Positions 51,788-63,654 of a stretch of DNA of 64,000 bases are shown here, one piece after another (position 1 is the stretch's first letter; each line of letters begins with the position of its first letter). The notes under the pieces are model-generated. The model searched no databases and was not told where the DNA came from. It saw only the letters and a list, made by a program, of their open reading frames with translations. The DNA is from Petrolisthes cinctipes. Its lineage: Eukaryota > Arthropoda > Malacostraca > Decapoda > Porcellanidae. The DNA lies in contig JAWQEG010000621.1 in the NCBI GenBank assembly GCA_033782935.1, forward strand, positions 1,380,001 to 1,444,000, read 5' to 3'. Position numbers and translations under genes: made by a program.

Positions 51788-53527
51788 CACCCCAACCTCC
51801 CTGGAGTGAAGACGTGTTCCTGGCGCTCTGCCTGTGTTGTTGTTTGTCTTGTTTCAACTTTCTGGTTTGTGTGTTGTTGTATCTGTGGTATTATAGGGAT
51901 TGTTTATATTTTCAATCTCGTTTCTTGTTTGTGGTTTTGCTGTTTGTGGTATTGTTGTTTGTGGCTTGTTTGTTTTATTGTGGTTCTGTGTGTGTATGTT
52001 CGTGTGTTCGTGTGTGTTCAGTTGTTCGCTTCCCATCTAGGCCTTGCCTGGCCTGATGGAGAGCGCAGATTCGGATGTGGCTTCCTGCCTGGAGGCCGAC
52101 TTGGCCATGTCGGAGGAGGATGAGTCTCCTATCGAGGATCACTGGCCTGAGCTGCCTTCTCGCAACCCTCCCCCCCTCTCCTCGGTCACTCCGCAGCTCA
52201 GGTTGCAGCCTTCCACCTCCTCAACCTCTACCAAGCAACCCGTTGATACCTCGTCTGACTCCTTGCAGGATTCCGATGGTGTGGACTGTTTGCCTCCGGC
52301 TGCCAAGACTGCCAAGGGTGCTTCAGCTGTGCATGACGTACCTTCTCTGCTTCAACGTGGTGTTTCTTCCTTGTATACTAACTCCTTACCCTCGTCCAAC
52401 CTTCCTGCTTTTGCCCCAAGAAATGCCTATGTCAAGCTCTCCTTCTCTGGGAACCCATCAACGGACACAAAGTTGCGTTGGTTGTCTGATATCAACAGGG
52501 CCTTCCAGCTGCAGCGTAAACTGGCTGAAGTGAAGATGGCTGCTGTCACCTCCCGGTTTGTCTACATCTCTAGGAAGCATCAGGATATCATTGATAGAGT
52601 GAAGGCTGGTGAATATTTGTCTCTGCCTCTCATTCTTGAAGACTCACTCGAGAGGCCTCGTAAGTTCCTCAGCTACATCCTTACCCGTTGTCCTGTTGAT
52701 GTTGACCCGAAACTTGCTAAGGGATACCCTGGTGTGTACTTTGCCCGTCGTTTTTTTCCAAGATGGTTCCCCCATTAGCCGTATTGTTGTTGTCTGGAGT
52801 CAACCTGATCCACCTCCAAATGAGATTTCCTTTGATTTCCTCCCTTGTCTTCCACCGTGTGAGGTGATGAAACTTCATAATGACCAGATTTGGTGATACA
52901 GGTGCTGGGGTGTGGGACATATCTCCCGGTACTGTTCTGCCAGGCCGAAGTGTGCATGGTGTGCTGCCGACCATGATTCTAAGACGTGTCCTGTCAGGGG
53001 TGAACCATCACGTCCTGCTGCCTCCACCTCTGAGCTTTCACCTCCTGAGGATACGTCTCGATGGAAGTGTCCACGATGCCTTCAGACAGGGGTTAACGTG
53101 TGGCATGAATGTACTCGACGTCAGGTCCAGGCTCGTGTCACTACTATTGCTCAGCCTCCACCACAGCCACCACCACCACCTCCCCAGTCTGCTCCTCCTA
53201 CCAGCACTGCCTCACCTCCAGACCTGGCCCTCCGCAAGTCTGTTGCTACCCTCATGGCACGATGTACGGCTCTCGAGAACCGCTTTTCTGCCCTTGAAGC
53301 CAGGATTGATGGGCTAGTTGCCGTGCAGGCTGCCAATGACCTTGGTCGAGGCTCAGCAGGCCATCATCTCAACTGTCACTACCCTTACCGAAAAGATGGA
53401 TACTGTTGCATCTTGCCTTGAAAAGCTTTTCGAGTCAGTCCCTTCTCCTGGTCCATCTTCTTCTCCAGGTCGCTCATCTGCCCCCACTCACCGGACTTCT
53501 ACCTCCAAATACAGAGTTCGCTTGTGA
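51788..53527 (+). pseudogene. Second non-LTR family: 5' UTR and ORF1
   Basis: The element seems to begin near 51788 with a GT-rich leader. ORF1 starts at the ATG at 52054 or slightly upstream. The N-terminal region is acidic and Ser/Pro-rich (VASCLEADLAMSEEDESPIE), followed by a conserved block (NAYVKLSFSGNPSTDTKLRW, HQDIIDRVKAGEYLSLPLIL). A frame change lies at the T run near 52752. Downstream come CCHC zinc knuckles (YRCWGVGHISRYC, CAWCAADHDSKTC), a second Cys/His cluster (WKCPRCLQTGVNVWHEC), a Pro-rich linker and a coiled-coil end. A TGA at 52894-52896 replaces the first Cys of the knuckles. ORF1 would coat the RNA. Inactive as it stands. Confidence 0.8.
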
Positions 53528-53529
53528 TT

Positions 53530-56500
53530 GCCGGCTGGATGTCATCTCCTTGAATGTATGTGGTATCACCAGTTATGCTAAGCTCACTCAACTCAAGGCC
53601 TATGTTTTTCGTCATCATCCCAGTGTTATTATTCTCCAGGAAGCATTTCCAGGATGCTCGCTCGCTGCTGGTCAAGCTCCTCCTCTCTCAGGTTATGTGC
53701 CATATGTTCATCTGGTAAGGAATGGTCTCCTGACTTACATATATAGCTCCTTGCCACATCGCCTTCTCCGTACCTCCACTGATCCTGACATGACCTTTCA
53801 GCTATTTCAGGTTCTACTTGGGAATGGAGTATTACAACTATGTAATGTCTATTCTGCCCCAGCTAGACTCACTCTTGAGGCTCTTCCTTCTCCAACAGTG
53901 CGGGGTATGGTTTATATGGGAGATTTTAATGCTCGGCATTCTGATTTGGGTGATGGTTCTGGCTCTATTAATCGTAATGGTGTTCGTCTCCTTTCATACA
54001 TCCGCAAGCATCATCTGACACGCTGGGACACTGACGGTGCCACTCATTGCCGGGGAGGTACTCTGGATTACATCCTCTCATCTGGCCTGATAGCATCTCG
54101 GGTCCTTTGCTCCTCTGTGCCAGACTTATTCTCTGATCACATCGCTCTTTGGTTTCATTATTCTCTAACTGCTGGGTCAAGTGCATCACCCACTCGTTTG
54201 CGTATTGCTGTGCCCCTTAAATATTGCCCGACTTACATTTTATTCATGGCCATGTATTCCTTACATTTGACATATCATCAGCTGAACAGTTGTACTCTGA
54301 TCTTGTATCTGCTACTCATAACTTTTATAGGCTTTACGTCTCCCGGCCACACCTCCAGCATCGCCATACTGCCCACTCCTGGACGCTGGATGCACGTATA
54401 CAGGAGGCAAAGGAGGAGGCTGAACTTGATGGCCTATTGTTTCAAGCCAACCCAACCCCTGACCTGCTCCATCGTTACCAGATGTCTAGGGACGCTTTAG
54501 TTGCCCTGCAGGAGTGTGCTCACACTGAGTCTTGGCAGCGGTTCACGGACAGCATCAACCAGAAAACAGGTGTGGCTTCTATGTGGCACCTCATCCGTCG
54601 GGTTGTTAAAAAGACACAAGCCACTGCTCGTCATCACACACCCGCTGACTATGCCCAACAACTTGTCGATGCCTGGTCAGAACAATCTACCTCAGCCAGT
54701 CTACCCATCCACATACAAGATGCACTCACTTCCCGTGCTGCTGTCCATCGGTTACGTCTAATGTCTGCTCTGTTGCAAGATGATGACGATGATCCAGAGG
54801 AGATAACTGAGGAGGAGTTGCGACGTGCTCTCTCTCGGGGTAGAGCTTCTTCCCCTGGTGATGATGGTATTACTTATGCTGTGCTGCGCCTACTTCAACA
54901 AGTTCCTGGGAACCCTCTACTTCTACTGTACAATCTTTGTCTTCGTGATGGTTGTGTACCACGAGCCTGGACCAGCAGCACAATAATACCCATCCCTAAG
55001 CCTGGCACTGCGAAGTTTCTCCATGGCTGTTTGGTTTCCTTCCCCAGCAGAGCACACACCACTGCCTAGTCGACCTGTACACTCGCCTTACAGGGACAGT
55101 GTGGTGGCCCTCATTGACCTTCGAAGTGCCTTCGATGTTGCTAATAGAGACGTCATTTTGAATCAACTGGTTGACTTTGGGATAAAGGGTAATCTATTAC
55201 CGTGGATTCGGGGCTACCTGAATAACAGGACCTCCTGTGTGTTTTTCAGTGGTGCGCTCAGTCCTTTGTGCAGTTTTCATCTTGGTACGCCTCAAGGGGG
55301 TGTTCTCAGCCCATTGTTATTTAATCTGCTCACTTCTCTCCCTGATATACCTGGAACTACAATTACGTGCTATGCTGATGATATCTGTGTTCATTCTACC
55401 TCGCCAAGGGATCTTGACTCCTTCTCTGTGTCCTCCTCTCACTGTGGTAATATTGTCTCCCCAGATAAGAGCAGAAAATTCACCTGCCGCCTTCCTCAAG
55501 CTCGGCCAGTGTTCACCATTGGAGGGACTGTCATTCCCTTGTGTTCCCAGTATCGCTACCCGGGCGCACCAGTCAATATTTGGCCAATTGTCCCTGCCAG
55601 ACCTCAAGACCATCCCATTGTCCAGAACTTATTGGGTCGTCTCCAGCGCCGACTTACGCCACTTCAATGGCTCACTAACAACTCCTCGGGCATCTCCATC
55701 CCAGTAGCCAGGACTATCTATATTGCTTTTATCCGTTCAGTTGTTGATTACCTCTCCCCTGCTCTGATTCAACTTCCCAGGGCTACTTTTGAAACTTTAG
55801 AAAAATTTCAGAATAGAGCAATGAGAATAATTCTCGGTTGTCCAATGTCGACCAGAATAGTGAACATGCAGCGTGAGTTGCGTCTTCCCCCGTTAGTGGA
55901 GAGAATTTATTCTAATGTTACTTGCTTCACTGTCAAGTGCCTCCATTTCCCACATCTTTCACCCCATTACTCTCAGTTAGTCAGGACTTCTCTTCGACCA
56001 AACTACCCGGTCCCTCCTATACTGCCTGCTGGACGTACTCTTATAAGGTCTGTTTCCTCTATGCTCCGTAGTCTTAATATAGATATAATGGTGGCCGACG
56101 TCCCCCCAGGACCCCCTCCGTGGATGCTACCAACACCTGATGTGAGCTTCACACCTACTTCCAAGTCGGAACTGCCTTCTCTACAGCGGCAGTTGGCTCT
56201 GGAACACATAGAAACTGTGACGTCCTCAATCACAGATCCATACTGCCTCTACACTGATGGCTCATTGCAAGTGGATGGTGCAGCAGTTGTGCCGTTTTCT
56301 CACCTGACATGGAGTCACTTCCAGGGGGCTGGGTTGGCCGTCGTCTCTGTAACCACTCTAGCTCAACATTGTGTGAACTGTATGCCGTTCTGGATGCTGC
56401 CATTTTTTGTGACTCCAGACCTGCCCTTCATTCTCTCTCTAGTGTTCAGCCCACACACTCTACTGTTGTTCAGCAGATTTTATCGTTTTTGGCCTTATTG

Positions 56501-57031
56501 CGTCATCGTAACTTGACTGTCAAATTTTTATGGGTGCCATCCCCTGTAGGTTTACGTCACAATGGTACAGTTGACAGACTCGCAAAGGAAGCCTGCCATC
56601 TTCCTCCTCGTGGTGTTGGACGTCCTCTCTCCCTCATATGTTACCTCTCTAAAGTCCGCTCCGCCGCTCTCCTCCCTGTACGACGACGCAGGGATGCAGA
56701 GAAGCCCTTCAGCATCTCCATCACACATTATGAGTCTGTCTGCCGTCACAAATATTCCTACCGTCATCGAGGCCTCATGGTTCGGAGGCACAATGTAGTC
56801 TCTGCTCGTTTGAGGCTTGGCTACCGGCCACCGTGGCAGGTTGCTAGGATGCAGGGTGAGCCTCCCTTCACTGAGTGTCGCTTGTGTCGAGCGCCTCGTG
56901 CTAACACTATAGAGCACTATTGCCTGGCCTGCCCCACTGTCCGACACTTGCTGCCCCGGGGCCTGCCACTTGATGTGGTTTGTCGACACCTGCTAAACCA
57001 CCAGGTTCTGTAGGAACTTCTGGTACGCCAC
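53530..57031 (+). pseudogene. Second non-LTR family ORF2: endonuclease, RT, RNase H
   Basis: Endonuclease: DVISLNVCGITSYAKL, PSVIILQEAFPG, VYMGDFNARHSDLGDGSG and DLFSDHIALWF (SDH). A frame change near 54225 leads to the RT with SRGRASSPGDDGITYAVLRL and IPIPKPGT. A deletion near 55010 removes part of the fingers. RT then resumes with VVALIDLRSAFDVANRDVIL, LGTPQGGVLSPLLFNLL and the catalytic CYADDICVHS (about 55368-55397). RNase H starts with PYCLYTDGSLQVDGAAVV. A frame change near 56310 leads to TLCELYAVLDAAIF and NLTVKFLWVPSPVGLRHNG. The end has a Cys/His cluster (CRLCRAPRANTIEHYCLACP). The layout places it in the I/Jockey superfamily, a family distinct from the Nimb-like copies. Confidence 0.85.
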
Positions 57032-57260
57032 CCTCGTTTTGGTGGATTTAAATAGGTCATATTGTAAATATTTGTCTGTATGCTTGTGCTCCATTCTGTT
57101 ATGTTTTCGTGATGTGTGTGTGTGGTGTGTGTGTGCGTGTGTATGTGTGGTTGTAGTCATTGTATTCTCATGGGTCCCGCCTACCAGTATGTATTGTTGC
57201 CTGCCTGTTGATTGACGCTACGGCACAATTAATAAAAAAAAAAAAAAAAAAAAAAATGTT
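57032..57260 (+). other. 3' UTR and poly(A) tail of the second non-LTR element
   Basis: After the stop a GT-rich UTR ends with CATGGGTCCCGCCTACC, GATTGACGCTACGGCAC and AATTAATAAAA running into an A tract (57233-57256). This marks the 3' end of a retrotransposed copy. Confidence 0.85.
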
Positions 57261-57319
57261 TTAGGAAAATACGAATCATCTGAGTTGCTGCTTTATTTAA
57301 AAATTGGAGGTGAACCGTA

Positions 57320-57412
57320 GAGTTTTTTGTTTTGTTTTTTAATTCATTGCGCCGTAGCGTCAATCAACAGACAGACAACAATACATACGGGTAGGCGGGA
57401 CCCATGAGAATT
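57320..57412 (-). mobile_element. Inverted copy of the same 3' end
   Basis: GCCGTAGCGTCAATCAAC and GTAGGCGGGACCCATGAGAA are the complement of the 3' UTR end at about 57160-57233. The copy is a very short, 5'-truncated insertion on the minus strand, 85 bp from the poly(A) of the first. Confidence 0.85.
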
Positions 57413-58427
57413 CAATCGCATATATGTAAGTCACTCATTTTATTTCTTTTCTTATTAAATACCATTTTTTCTATGCTAAAGTTTGGGAATTAAGAGCTTG
57501 ATCTGGTTACAGTGTATATATGTATATTATATGAATTAATTAATTGTGTATGTGAATATTATGGGGAAGTATGTTATAATTTATGTGTTTATAATTTATT
57601 TATAATTACCCGTTAAATTTTTTGAAGTGAATTGTAATTATTTGTGTATTATTATATTGGTGGGGATTTATTTTGAATACGAAGGTGGACGTGAATTCAA
57701 AAGGTTCATGTAAAGTTTCAAGAAAGTGTGACGCTACGTTAAAATGTGAAGTTCTCAGTAGCTACGTGTTGAATATGTTCCACTTTAAATTTCATTACTT
57801 TTCCAACCTTATAACCTTATTTTTCTAAAATTTATAGTCGAGAGAGAGAGTTATTTGCTTCTGAAATCGCCATGGGGGAAGAGTGTCAATATTCTAAAAA
57901 GGGTTAATAGGGACTATTTTAACATTGATTAGTGATATTATATTAGTAATGTTTGAGAAGTTTCCTTATTTTATTATGGGAGAGATTTATTTAAGAATTA
58001 GTTTTGTTAAGTTACCTACACGGAGAGAATAGAAATATTTATGTAGAAAATAGAGATTGTTGTATGCAGTCGCGAGAGAAAGAACCCAAGCTACTGGGTC
58101 TACAGTTGATAGCGAAAGAAGGACGCCATATTGTTGTCGGCCCTTCGTCTTACAGGTTCGTTCGTAACAACACTGCCCATTTTTTAGTACAAATCTTTGT
58201 AATCAATAACTTTAGACCTACCTGATATAATGAATAACCAACATTGTGTGTGAATTGATACCGGAGGTAAGAATACCGGGTAAATTGTGATTTAAATGTG
58301 GGATATTGTAGTCGGCCCTTCGTCTTACAGGTCGCCATTGTCGGGACCGGGGACGCCATTATCTTCATTTTTCGGTTTTGTGAACTGTGTTATAGTATTG
58401 TCAGTAGGGTAGTATTATTATTAGTCT
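57413..58427. other. Unassigned intronic stretch with a 30-bp direct repeat
   Basis: About 1 kb without recognised gene. A 30-bp unit containing GTCGGCCCTTCGTCTTACAG occurs at 58128-58157 and 58303-58332 with one mismatch, 175 bp apart. Confidence 0.55.
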
Positions 58428-58428
58428 G

Positions 58429-58492
<64 letters not shown>
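58428..58492. repeat. (TA)n microsatellite
   Basis: A pure TA run of about 65 bp. Confidence 0.95.
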
Positions 58493-58495
<3 letters not shown>

Positions 58496-59319
58496 ATTAT
58501 TTAAGAGGTTGGTAAGAAATTTAAGAGTTTTTGTGGAAATATTGGAGTATTACGTGTGACTGGTTAAGATGGATGTATGTCTTCAGGAATCAAGCTGTAT
58601 CTCAAACATCCTATACGGAGTCATGAAGTAACATCATTCAGGCTCTAGTGTTAACTTGTCTGTGGTATATAAGGCACTGAAACACCTATTCTGGGGTGAA
58701 TGCTTAGAGAGAAGGTGAGTCAAACCAAGTGGTAAATTTTTTATTCAGTGTGTGTGTTGCGTCTTTTCTTTCCATGCCATAATTCTCTTATTTTCTTTAT
58801 TATATTCCCGAGTATGTTAACTTATCATTTATAGCTTAATTGTAGTAATTTCAGGGAATAGTAGATTAAGTCAATTGTACAATCAGGGAACTTTAAAACA
58901 TTCAATTATTTAGTTATTATGATCAATTAATGTATCTTTGCTCTGTTTTGATAATTAATTAATAAGGGTTTAAATACAAAGGGAAGGATTATTTATATTT
59001 CAGTCAGGGTAATTTAATATTTATTTAGGTCAATTGTAAGTAAAACTAATATTGTAAAAATTAATAGAGACTATTTCTTGTTCCATCTCCGCCCTGCATA
59101 CTATTCGACTCCCTTGCTGATTTGGCAAGGACCACAAGGAACCAACTTTTTTTTTTTTTTATTATTATTATTTTTTTTTAATGACAATGCTGTTCTGATC
59201 AACATGGAGTATCATAGCGTCGAGCTGCCCTTAAACTTTTTCTATTATTTTCAACATTCATTATTATTTATTTTCTGTAATTATATTTTTTGGTAAGGAC
59301 AGTTACCAATCATTACACT
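58493..59319. other. Unassigned AT-rich intronic stretch
   Basis: No gene recognised. A T-run with ATT units lies at about 59147-59180. Short open stretches are uninformative. Confidence 0.5.
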
Positions 59320-59700
59320 TACACACACACACATCACAAAAACATAACAGAATGAAGCACAAGAATACAGACAGATATTTACATTATGACCTACTTAAAT
59401 CCACCAAAACGAGGGTGACGTACCAGAAGTTCCTCCAAAACTTGATGGTTCAGCAGGTGTCGACAAACCACACCAAGTTGGCGCCCCCGGAGCAGCAAGT
59501 GTCGGACAGTGGGGCAGGTCAGGCAATAGTGTTCTATAGTGTTAGCACGAGGCACTCGACACAAGCGACACTCAGTGAAGGGAGGCTCACCCTGTATCCC
59601 AGCAACCTGCCACAGTGGCCGGTAGCCAAGCCTCAAACAAGCAGAGACTACACTGTGCCTCCGAACCATGAGGCCCCGACGACGGTAGGAATATTTGTGA
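59320..59700 (-). pseudogene. Second non-LTR family: 3' fragment of ORF2, inverted
   Basis: On the minus strand it encodes MVRRHSVVSACLRLGYRPLW, QGEPPFTECRLCRVPRANTI and EHYCLTCPTVRHLL, then continues into the 3' UTR. This matches residues near the end of the ORF2 at 53530-57031 and lacks everything upstream. A 5'-truncated insertion or rearranged piece. It runs opposite to the larger copy. Confidence 0.85.
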
Positions 59701-60570
59701 TGACAGACAGACTCGTAATAGGTGACCGTAGAGGTGTAGTCATGAAAATTGAAGAAAAGTTTCCCCAGACTCCAGACGCCGATTTGTAAATTGTAAGACG
59801 TATTCTTTTCTTCATTCCCTTTATATTCGATAAAATCTACGTATATAGGTAAAAGGAACTACGTAATCTGAGTAGTAACTGTTTTGCTTCATTACTAATT
59901 CCGCTGTTTCTTATTTCCTTAGAGGGTTCGTAGAGTATGTTCGTGCATGTGTTGCCGGTGATAGTTTGGCTGATAGTCATCCAGAAAGCCCTCAGGCCTC
60001 GTCTCAGGGTCTGCAGAGGGGGTAGACTTTTCACGGTCTGCGATTGTACAGCGCCGGACTATCGTTTTGCTCTGCATCCAACCACAGAGGACCAGCCTTC
60101 TGAACTATTTCAGGCCCGAACAACGAAGCACCAGATTGAATTTGAACAAACCATCCTGGAGTTCCCTGGCATCACAGGGTCGATATAATGTAGCCAAAAT
60201 CTTAAATGCTGGTTTTAGAGTGATGCCTCTGACTATCTATTCGCACAATTTCTCGGCAACAGTAAGGGTTGCCTTATCATGTGAGACGAGGTCACGTGGG
60301 GCCTACTGCTTCATGTCTATGGCACACATCTGATAGCCACATCACAGGTAAGTTGCAAACATTATACAGTGTCTTATTTATTGCTCTTTATACCTGGAAC
60401 CGAACAGCATACGTTACACGAAATACAATGCATGTAATTGGTATTATTTAAAGGATATTTGGAGTAATCCACTCCTTTGTTTTTTTTATACAGATTATAA
60501 TTTTATTTGTATAAAGAGTTAATGTTGCTACTGAACACTGAAAATAAGCTGATATCAGAATGTAAGACTG
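59701..60570. other. Unassigned intronic stretch
   Basis: No recognised gene or element. An open stretch at 60067-60333 has no known motif. Confidence 0.45.
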
Positions 60571-60660
60571 ATACATACATACATACATACACACACATAC
60601 ATATGCATACATATATACATACATTCACACACATACATACATACACACATATATACGTAA
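60571..60660. repeat. (ACAT)n/(CA)n microsatellite
   Basis: ATAC and CATA units from about 60571 to 60655. Confidence 0.9.
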
Positions 60661-60662
60661 AT

Positions 60663-60878
60663 ACTGCTGGAGGAGGAATAATACTCGTTGGCTATAAATT
60701 CATTCTGAGGTTGTTGTTTCTATAAACTATTAATTATACATGACCATAAGAATATATTTATAATTACTGCAGGGGGACAACCAATATCGTTACAACGTCA
60801 ACAGCATCAATAAAATAGTTATTAAGTTCATTCAGAGCAAATTTATAGTCACCGAGTATTATTCCTCCTCCAGCAGTG
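60663..60878. repeat. 45-bp inverted repeat made from transposase sequence
   Basis: The arms 60663-60708 and 60832-60878 are complementary with few mismatches (both contain GCTGGAGGAGGAATAATACT or its complement). They enclose 123 bp. The right arm is the 3' part of the Tc1/mariner fragment at 60832-61190. Confidence 0.8.
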
Positions 60879-61190
60879 ATGCTTTCCGTGACACGAATGT
60901 GAGAAGGTTTTCTCATCCGTCCAGATCACTCTCTTCCAAAAATCCTCTTGATATCAACATATTGTTGGGCAAACCGTAACCTTCCTTCGCGATATTGGTC
61001 AGTTAGAAATTCCTTGTTTGCTGGGGTCCTGTGATGCACCCCAGCATCGTGTAACACTCTTCTGATAGTCCTCTCGCTGACATCAAGGTCTGTGCATCGG
61101 CTTCTGCGGTGTGTAGTGCAACTTGGTGGTCTTCCGCATGGTAGGTTGCGATACCAGGCAGTGTTCTCTGCTTTGCCAAACAAATTTAAA
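60832..61190 (-). pseudogene. Tc1/mariner transposase fragment
   Basis: On the minus strand it encodes [40 protein letters not shown] and LTDQYREGRLRFAQQYVDI, the second half of the paired helix-turn-helix and the linker of Tc1-type transposases. After a frameshift near 60940 it reads WKRVIWTDEKTF, with the first catalytic Asp in WTDE. The N-terminal helices are cut by the long AT repeat at the right. The rest of the DDE/D core is missing beyond 60832. It is dead, but shows that the family which can mobilise TA-flanked MITEs has been in this genome. Confidence 0.8.
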
Positions 61191-61278
61191 TTTACTTTTA
61201 ACAGCCTTGATCGCGGTTGTTAATAAAAAGTGCCATATACACAGATAGGTTGATAGACAGAGAGATACAATATGCAAT

Positions 61279-61667
<389 letters not shown>

Positions 61668-61749
61668 TAATAATACAATAATGAGTATCTGCCAACACTT
61701 TTATTCTAAATAATTTGTATATCTTTCCCCATAAATCTCTAGTTGTTTT

Positions 61750-61985
61750 GTAAATTCTCTACATATTGATCCCTAGCGGGGTATTGCCTGCATTAGTGAT
61801 GTGGGCAATACTTTAAGGGTTTGGGCGCCCCTTCGGCCCCAGCCACTTGCTATCAGTTCTACAACTGTCCCTCCTTTCTTCCTATTTCCTTCTTGCTTAT
61901 TGTCACACCTCTCTATCACCTTTTTCTGGTGCTATATGACCTCGCTGTTGCGGCACCTAATATCAATTAATCAAATCCCTCATGC
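61750..61985 (+). mobile_element. 3' tail relic of another I-type non-LTR element
   Basis: The end GGTGCTATATGACCTCGCTG, TTGCGGCACC and ATCAATTAATCAA resembles the 3' end of copy 2 (GGCGGTATATGACC ... GCCGCC ... AATTAATCAATC near 50925-50990). Only a 3' UTR-like stretch remains; no coding part. Confidence 0.5.
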
Positions 61986-62271
61986 TTGTAGGGGGAGAGT
62001 AGGAGTGGGATGGGAAAGGAAGACTTCTTTTAAATAACAGTTAACACATAAAAGTAATAGAGTCAATTAAACTTACATTAATGGAGGGATAAATCACGGT
62101 ATTCAAAGAATATCGTATCAAGGCAAGTAAATAGTTACAAGTAATTGAAAAGACAGCGAGGATAGGAAACAGAAGATATCGTACATCCGGACATGGGTTC
62201 AGTGATACCAGATCAAATATTGTTGAGCGAACCTGAGATGTTCAGGAACTCTTGTGGGAAATAGTAGCCTA

Positions 62272-62464
62272 CAGCCACAATCAAATATCCACCGACACTT
62301 TCCTTCCATCATAGTAAATATCTTGGGAATAAAGAACAATACATGCATGATTATAATTGAGGGGGTTGAGTAGAGGTAAGGAGTTGTATGATAATATTTT
62401 GATATGATACTGATTTATTTGCACGATGGAAGGGAAAGTGTCGGTGGTTATTTGATTGTGGCTG
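62272..62464. mobile_element. 193-bp MITE with about 40-bp inverted ends
   Basis: The left end CAGCCACAATCAAATATCCA and the right end are complementary over about 40 bp with few mismatches. TA lies on both sides (62270-62271, 62465-62466), as for Tc1/mariner-type elements. It sits 250 bp from the IR exon at 62721. Confidence 0.9.
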
Positions 62465-62720
62465 TACAGTACATTCGTTTTGGTTTTAACGTCATGTGGA
62501 AGGGAGTGAGGGAGGAGGCGAAAATGGTAATAGAATAACTAGTACAGAGAGAGAACATGCGTAAACAATGCAGGAGGGACCTGATCAGTGGGAAATTTAT
62601 ATAATTAATTTTTGAGAGAGTTCCAAAGGCCAGAATATATATAATTCACTCACTGTTATAGTGCTATAAGATATGAAGTGCCAGTATTGATGGAATGTAA
62701 AACGCTGACAGATATCTTAC

Positions 62721-62886
62721 GTGAAATTAAGTTTATTAGCAAATGAATGAATGAGTCGAGCATCTATTGAGTCTTTCAGTGTGACGGTAGTACCAGGTTC
62801 GTTGCGATGGTTCACATAGTCAATGTAGGGAAAGTAAGATACAGTCACAATTTTGAATTTGTAGCCCTGTAGATTATCGAGCTGAC
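62721..62886 (-). CDS. Ionotropic receptor exon: start of ligand-binding lobe 1
   Basis: This 166-nt minus-strand exon begins with GT after a TTGCTCGGCAG acceptor (finishing a codon from an earlier exon) and ends with AC before a GTAAGATA donor. It encodes QLDNLQGYKFKIVTVSYFPY, IDYVNHRNEPGTTVTLKDSI and DARLIHSFANKLNF. The pattern LxGxxFxIVTVxYFPYxDY, EPGTTVT..DS and FAxxLNFT is the beginning of the ligand-binding domain of arthropod ionotropic receptors. The split Thr codon (AC, then C) continues exactly into the exon at 35064-35302. It has no stop or frame break. Earlier exons with the N-terminus and signal peptide must lie right of this one and are not recognised within 62887-64000. Confidence 0.88.
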
Positions 62887-63654
62887 CTGCCGAGCAAAAC
62901 ACAGATGTAAGTACAGCATATATATATATATATCTATATATCTATATATATATCCAACAAGAACATTCTAAAGCTACAAACTTCAACCGAGACTAATGCC
63001 TGGTTCACACTAGTCCGTTTAGCCGGATACCTCTCCGTTCGTCACTCGAACAATGACGTCACAACTTTCTCCGTTCAGACGCTGGCAGTGGGAACTGGGA
63101 CACGTGGCTCAAGGAAACAGATACCCTTCCGTGCACGGACGAGATAAAATCAGTTTAACTTTTCCTATACGGTGTTGTCCGTGCAAATTATGTTCAATAT
63201 TCTTAATTAAGATGTGAAGTAGTTTGACATTATGATTGATATACAATGGTGCATTCTATTGTAATATGAAAATTATATAATTATAATTGTATAATTTGCA
63301 ATTGTTCAATAGCAAAATACGAATGCTTGTTATTGAAACTGAAATGTGGAAACAGCAATAATGTCAACAAGCAGAGGACATCTCTTCTTGAAGACTCGAC
63401 CACGCTCAGTCTCACATATGTGTACACTCGTCCTGGCTGACCTTCTCCACCAATAAACACAAGTACTGTGGTGCACAAAAGAAGTGTCCATTACCCAGCC
63501 ACAGTGAAAATTCAAGTAAACTGAGTTTGAAGTTTCGGAACAACTGAGGAAATACTATGATCAGCTAACAGATGTCGCCTTTTGATGTGTTGGGAGGGTG
63601 GAGGGGGAGAATTAGAGGAGGGGGAGGGGAACCGGAGGAGGTGGGGGGAAGGTG
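62887..63654. other. Flanking intron sequence, no gene recognised
   Basis: About 770 bp. TA runs lie at 62920-62952. A purine-rich stretch (63590-63650) leads into the inverted ORF1 fragment. Confidence 0.5.

Noticed and set aside
62990..63140. A possible MITE beginning near TGGTTCACACTAGTCCG
   Set aside because: The start resembles some MITE ends, but I could not find the complementary end or a target duplication within the next kilobase.
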